The notes under the pieces are model-generated. The model was given only the letters and a program-made list of their open reading frames with translations, did not search any database and was not told the origin of the DNA. A program made the translations under genes and the position numbers. Of a stretch of DNA of 9,022 nt, positions 5,680 through 9,022 are shown piece by piece. The stretch comes from Promethearchaeota archaeon. Lineage in GTDB: Archaea > Asgardarchaeota > Lokiarchaeia > Sigynarchaeales > SOKP01. The stretch spans positions 1 to 9,022 of the forward strand of contig SDNN01000116.1 of NCBI GenBank assembly GCA_004524425.1, in the 5' to 3' direction. How positions within the stretch are numbered: the stretch's first letter is position 1; each line of letters begins with the position of its first letter.

Positions 5680-6213
5680 ATGACGGATTATGATTATACG
5701 TTTAAGGTTATGATGCTTGGTGATGCTTCAGTTGGGAAAACGTCTCTTACCTTGAGATACATCTCTGGATTTTTCTTGGAAGACCTAAAACTTACGATCG
5801 GCGTGGATTTCTATTCTAAAACTACTGATTTCAAGGGAAAAAAAGTTAAATTACAAATATGGGACTTTGGAGGGGAAGAACGATTCAGATTTCTTCTTTC
5901 TCAATATTGTAAAGGAGCAAATGGTGCATTTTTTCTCTATGATATAACAAATCCCATTACATTAGATCACCTTCCAGATTGGACACAAATTATAAGAGAA
6001 CATGCGGGAGACATTCCCATCATGCTTATAGGATCCAAGTTAGATCTAGAAGAATATCGAGAGGTCTCAAGGGAAGAGGGTATACTCTCTGCAAAGAAAT
6101 ATAATCTAGCCTCATTTGTCGAATTATCATCAAAAACGGGGGAAAATGTCGAAAAAGCATTCGAAGTGATAACAGAAAATTTGATTGAAAGAGCCATGTT
6201 GAAAATGAAATGA
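5680..6213 (+). CDS. Ras/Rab-superfamily small GTPase, Asgard type
   Basis: A 177-residue single-domain GTPase. Motifs: G1/P-loop GDASVGKT (14-21), G2 Thr39 in TIGVDF, G3 WDFGGEERF (61-69), G4 GSKLDL (118-123), G5 ELSSKTGENV (148-157). The WDxxGxERF pattern, the LYDITNP block (86-92) and the SSKTGENVE tail are closest to Rab-like proteins and typical of the many small GTPases of Asgard archaea. Two changes stand out: the catalytic glutamine of G3 (Ras Gln61) is Glu66, and the Asn of the NKxD motif is Ser119. The only cysteine is internal (Cys77) and the protein ends in KMK, so there is no CAAX or C-terminal Cys for prenylation and it is probably soluble or recruited by partners. ATG 5680 gives the usual short lead before the P-loop; a weak GTGA lies 6 nt upstream. 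Its target process is unknown. Confidence 0.93.
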   Translation: MTDYDYTFKVMMLGDASVGKTSLTLRYISGFFLEDLKLTIGVDFYSKTTDFKGKKVKLQIWDFGGEERFRFLLSQYCKGANGAFFLYDITNPITLDHLPDWTQIIREHAGDIPIMLIGSKLDLEEYREVSREEGILSAKKYNLASFVELSSKTGENVEKAFEVITENLIERAMLKMK

Positions 6214-6245
6214 GCTACCTTTTACTTGTAATTTTCACGCTATTC

Positions 6246-6283
6246 TTTTTGCTTGATAATCTTTAATTTTTTTCTTTAATTTT
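6246..6283 (+). terminator. T-rich tract, probable archaeal terminator after the GTPase gene
   Basis: Starting 32 nt after the GTPase stop there is a run of five T residues (6246-6250) and then a denser tract containing seven T residues (6267-6273) followed by more short T runs to 6283. Archaeal RNA polymerase terminates at coding-strand T tracts without needing a hairpin. The position before the next gene on the same strand fits a transcription end, though AT-rich DNA makes such runs common. Confidence 0.4.
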
Positions 6284-6339
6284 ACTCTCCATCTTAACAT
6301 GACCGAATTTTTTTAGCTAAATTATTGAGAAAAGACTTA

Positions 6340-7761
6340 ATGACAGATTTTACTAAATTATTTTTTCCCAGAGCGGTAGGAATCATTGGTGTAAATGAAA
6401 AACCATATGGAGGAGGATATTTTTTAAATTGTTTAAAAAGTATAAAGTTCGATAAACCTCTTTACATTTTTAACCCGCGGCTCAAGGGTCAAGAAATCGA
6501 AGGAATAAAAGTATTAGGCTCTATATTAGAAGTACCTGATAACGAAACCATCGATTATGTCATTATAGCAGTTCCTGCTGATTTATGTGCATCAATTCTG
6601 AAAGAAGTTGGACAAAAGAAGGTACCATTTGCCACTATTTTCACTTCTGGTTTCTCAGAAGTAGGGAGAGATGATTTAGAAGATGAAATCTTAAAAATTT
6701 CTCGATTTTATAACATCAGAATTATTGGACCAAATTGCTTAGGAGTGTATAATCCCAAGTCGAGGTTATCCATATCTCGTTGGCATACCACTGATACTGG
6801 CTCTTTAGGAATCATTAGCCAAAGCGGAGGCCTTTCTATCTACATGTCAAACATGGCAATCTATACTTATAACACGTATCTAAGTAAATTAATTTCCATT
6901 GGCAATCAAATAGATTTAAACGTGGTTGATTTTTTGTCATATTTTCTCAATGACACAGAGACTAAAACAATTGGAATTTATCTTGAAAACATTAAAAATC
7001 AAGAAATTGGAAAAAAATTCATTAAAATAGTCAAAAAATTATCCTTTCAAAAAAGAAAACCAGTTATTTTATGGAAGGTGGGATTTGGAGAGTCTGCCAA
7101 GGAAGCCATTTTTTCTCACACGGGGGGAATGGCAGGATCTACAAAAATATGGAAAGCCATATCTAAGCAAACAGGAGCCATTTTGGTACAGGATTCTTTT
7201 GAATTAATAACTTTAGCCATGGCGTTTCGATATATTGATTTTTCTTTAGTCAATAGAAATTTAGGTATCGTGGCAGTTGGAGGCGGATCTTCCATTGAAT
7301 TAACAGAACACATGGAATTTTATAAATTAAGTGTTCCCAAATTGCACTCTAAAACATTTGAAAAATTTAAAAAGATCTTACCTGATGTGAATACAATAAT
7401 TCGCAACCCGCTCGATTTAGGAGGTAGCGGTTTGGTACCAGAAATCTTTTCTCAATGTCTTATAACGCTGGATAGTGATCCTAACATATCGGTAGTTATC
7501 TTCATCAAACCTTACTATTTTAATAAGGAATTCATCGAGTGCGTGCTTAATGCTAAATCTAACATGAAAAAACCACTAATATGCATTGCACATAAAGTAA
7601 TGGATGATATTGATGATTATCGAGACAAACTAAATTTCAAAGAAGCTTTATTTAAAGCCGGCGTACCTGTTTTTGAATCAATAGAATTAGCAGCTAAAGC
7701 TTTAGATCGAATGTGTAACTATAAGAGATCATTAGAAAAACGTCAGATCTTAGAAAAATGA
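6340..7761 (+). CDS. Acyl-CoA synthetase (NDP-forming) alpha-subunit-like protein
   Basis: A 473-residue protein with the layout of the alpha subunit of ADP-forming acetyl/acyl-CoA synthetase. An N-terminal CoA-binding Rossmann domain begins with FFPRAVGIIGV (8-18). GPNCLG (130-135) and SQSGGL (160-165) mark its junction with the first succinyl-CoA-ligase-like domain. SHTGGMAG (259-266) carries the phospho-histidine His260, and a second flavodoxin-like domain follows, with AVGGGSS (312-318) and NPLDLGG (356-362). In related enzymes acyl-CoA plus phosphate gives acyl phosphate, the histidine takes the phosphoryl group and passes it to ADP in an ATP-grasp domain. That domain, normally a beta subunit or C-terminal fusion, is absent from the protein and from the window. 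ATG 6340 is chosen over the in-frame TTG 6325 because the conserved domain starts just after it. The substrate cannot be read from the sequence. Confidence 0.87.
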   Translation: MTDFTKLFFPRAVGIIGVNEKPYGGGYFLNCLKSIKFDKPLYIFNPRLKGQEIEGIKVLGSILEVPDNETIDYVIIAVPADLCASILKEVGQKKVPFATIFTSGFSEVGRDDLEDEILKISRFYNIRIIGPNCLGVYNPKSRLSISRWHTTDTGSLGIISQSGGLSIYMSNMAIYTYNTYLSKLISIGNQIDLNVVDFLSYFLNDTETKTIGIYLENIKNQEIGKKFIKIVKKLSFQKRKPVILWKVGFGESAKEAIFSHTGGMAGSTKIWKAISKQTGAILVQDSFELITLAMAFRYIDFSLVNRNLGIVAVGGGSSIELTEHMEFYKLSVPKLHSKTFEKFKKILPDVNTIIRNPLDLGGSGLVPEIFSQCLITLDSDPNISVVIFIKPYYFNKEFIECVLNAKSNMKKPLICIAHKVMDDIDDYRDKLNFKEALFKAGVPVFESIELAAKALDRMCNYKRSLEKRQILEK

Positions 7762-7772
7762 AAAATGTTGAC

Positions 7773-9022
7773 TCAGGTCTCCATTTTCTCTCTTTCCAGA
7801 CAAGCTAAACGTTCACGGCATTCTAATAGTTTTTGCTCATGTAGCAACTTTACTTTTTTTTTCATTTCCTTATATTCCTTAGTTTGAGCATCTAAAGGAT
7901 AGAACCATAAGGAAATCATTCCAAGAATGATGAATAGCGCTGGAATCAACCCTATAAGTAATTTAATGCCTAAAATTGCACTTGTGGGCTGTGTTTCACC
8001 TGCTCCTATATTCTGGTCATATTGGGTGAGATAAAAAACTAATCCAGAAATTGCAGCTGATACTGATTGTGCAGGCTTCGTAATTAAAGCATTAGTTCCA
8101 AAATACATTCCTTCCCTTCTCACTCCAGTTTCTAATTCGTCTTCATCCACTACATCCGCCAACAATGTAAAAACAAGTAAAGAAATCCCAGAGAAACTCA
8201 ATCCTATTATAATGAACGAGATGTTTACAAGAATCATGCTATCCGTAAATGAAACTATTATTAATCCTACAATAACAATGATGGAAAGCAGAAATATTGC
8301 TCGTTTGTTTCCATATTTTTTATTTACTAAATAACCTAACGGTAATCCCACGGTTGAAAAAATTACATATAGAATTAATGGTAAGGATGAAAGGAGGGTA
8401 TCTCCAGAAACATTTAATACATCTTGGATAAAAAAAGGAAAATTGGATAAAAGTGCGGTGACCACATAAGTTATTGAGAAATTAAAGATTACAAAAGTCA
8501 CGAAACTTCTATTTTTCAAGGTCTGTTTTATTGACTTTCCTAAACCAAGATTTTCCTCTTTCTCAGGCAGTAATTCTGCCCTTTCTCTTATGCCATATGC
8601 GGTGAAACTTAAAAAAAAAGCCCCTAATATTGCAAGTATTATGACAATTGTTTGAAATATGGGTCTATTTTGACTATAGGGCTGAACGTTTTCTATTAAA
8701 AGCAAGGGGAGGACATATGTTATTCCTACCCCCAAACCGACTCCAATACCTGCAAAAAAATTTAATTTTACTCTCTCATCTGGTTCAATGGTTAATTCGC
8801 TTAAAAGAGAATTATAGCAAAGAGCCACGATGGTAAAGAAGCTATCATACGCAATTAGGGTAAATAATAACCAGATAAAATAGACCCATTGATCACTTTC
8901 TAAAGGGGTAAAATACAATAAGACAAAAAATACTGAAACCAAGGGGCTGCATGCCATTAGATAAGGAATTCTTCGCCCATATCTCGTCTTAGTATGATCT
9001 GATAAGAACCCAAACAGAGGAT
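7773..9022 (-). CDS. MFS transporter, GPH (MelB-like) family, partial (N-terminus outside window)
   Basis: The minus-strand frame is open to the right edge, so 415 residues are visible and the start lies beyond the window; an internal Met at 8957 is not the start. The visible N-terminus contains GFLSDHTKTRYGRRIPYL (residues 4-21), the loop 2-3 signature of the MFS_2 / glycoside-pentoside-hexuronide:cation symporter family, whose best-known member is MelB. About ten hydrophobic segments follow. A second-half loop motif PLGYLVNKKYGNKRA (about 227-241) and the family motif DVVDEDELETGVRREGMYFG (about 289-308) are present. The last 40 residues form a charged tail with heptad-like spacing, probably a cytosolic coiled coil. 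The fold predicts cation-coupled uptake of sugars or similar solutes; the substrate cannot be deduced, and archaeal members are largely uncharacterised. It converges on the acyl-CoA synthetase gene with only 11 nt between the stops. Confidence 0.88.
   Translation of the reverse strand, partial: PLFGFLSDHTKTRYGRRIPYLMACSPLVSVFFVLLYFTPLESDQWVYFIWLLFTLIAYDSFFTIVALCYNSLLSELTIEPDERVKLNFFAGIGVGLGVGITYVLPLLLIENVQPYSQNRPIFQTIVIILAILGAFFLSFTAYGIRERAELLPEKEENLGLGKSIKQTLKNRSFVTFVIFNFSITYVVTALLSNFPFFIQDVLNVSGDTLLSSLPLILYVIFSTVGLPLGYLVNKKYGNKRAIFLLSIIVIVGLIIVSFTDSMILVNISFIIIGLSFSGISLLVFTLLADVVDEDELETGVRREGMYFGTNALITKPAQSVSAAISGLVFYLTQYDQNIGAGETQPTSAILGIKLLIGLIPALFIILGMISLWFYPLDAQTKEYKEMKKKVKLLHEQKLLECRERLACLEREKMET

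Noticed and set aside
5967..6197. Minus-strand open frame of 76 codons inside the small GTPase gene.
   Set aside because: It is antisense to the G4 and G5 motifs of a clear GTPase and has no recognisable domain.
7116..7313. Minus-strand open frame of 65 codons inside the acyl-CoA synthetase gene.
   Set aside because: It is antisense to the phospho-histidine region of the real gene and has no supporting features.
8648..8836. Plus-strand open frame of 62 codons inside the MFS transporter gene.
   Set aside because: It is antisense to a clear transporter and has no family resemblance.

Overview
The window looks like chromosomal DNA from an archaeon, most likely an Asgard archaeon of the Lokiarchaeia type. 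Three things support this. The left part is the archaeal cluster pus10 - rpl21e - rpoF - DUF655 - ksgA/dim1 - hemK2. A Ras/Rab-superfamily small GTPase gene with Asgard-style G-motifs sits in the middle. The DNA is very AT-rich throughout. The lineage is an inference from protein features; no rRNA or other phylogenetic marker is present to settle it.

Layout, left to right. 1-252: 3' end of pus10 (tRNA pseudouridine synthase), entering from outside the window. 368-3464, plus strand: ribosomal protein L21e, RNA polymerase subunit F (Rpb4-like), a DUF655 helix-hairpin-helix protein, the 16S rRNA dimethyladenosine transferase KsgA/Dim1, and an Mtq2/HemK2-type methyltransferase. The last three are packed tightly (4-nt gap, then 8-nt overlap) and may have their own promoter near 1116-1130. 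3461-4744, minus strand: a NurA-domain nuclease whose stop codon shares a TTAA with the hemK2 stop. 4840-5493, plus: a CPBP (Rce1-like) membrane protease. 5680-6213, plus: the small GTPase. 6340-7761, plus: an alpha subunit of an NDP-forming acyl-CoA synthetase with no beta subunit beside it. 7773-9022, minus: most of a GPH-family (MelB-like) MFS transporter whose N-terminus lies beyond the right edge.

The left half is a translation and transcription housekeeping block: tRNA modification, a ribosomal protein, a polymerase subunit, rRNA methylation and probable release-factor methylation. The right half is a set of seemingly independent genes for DNA end processing, membrane proteolysis, GTPase signalling or trafficking, acyl-CoA/ATP metabolism and solute uptake. 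No mobile element, CRISPR array, tRNA or rRNA gene was seen, and no multi-gene system that is clearly new. The points most worth a second look are the CPBP protease next to a GTPase that has no CAAX cysteine, the GTPase's altered G3 and G4 motifs, the orphan acyl-CoA synthetase alpha subunit, the solitary NurA with a long N-terminus, and the uncertain start of the DUF655 gene at a homopolymer T run.
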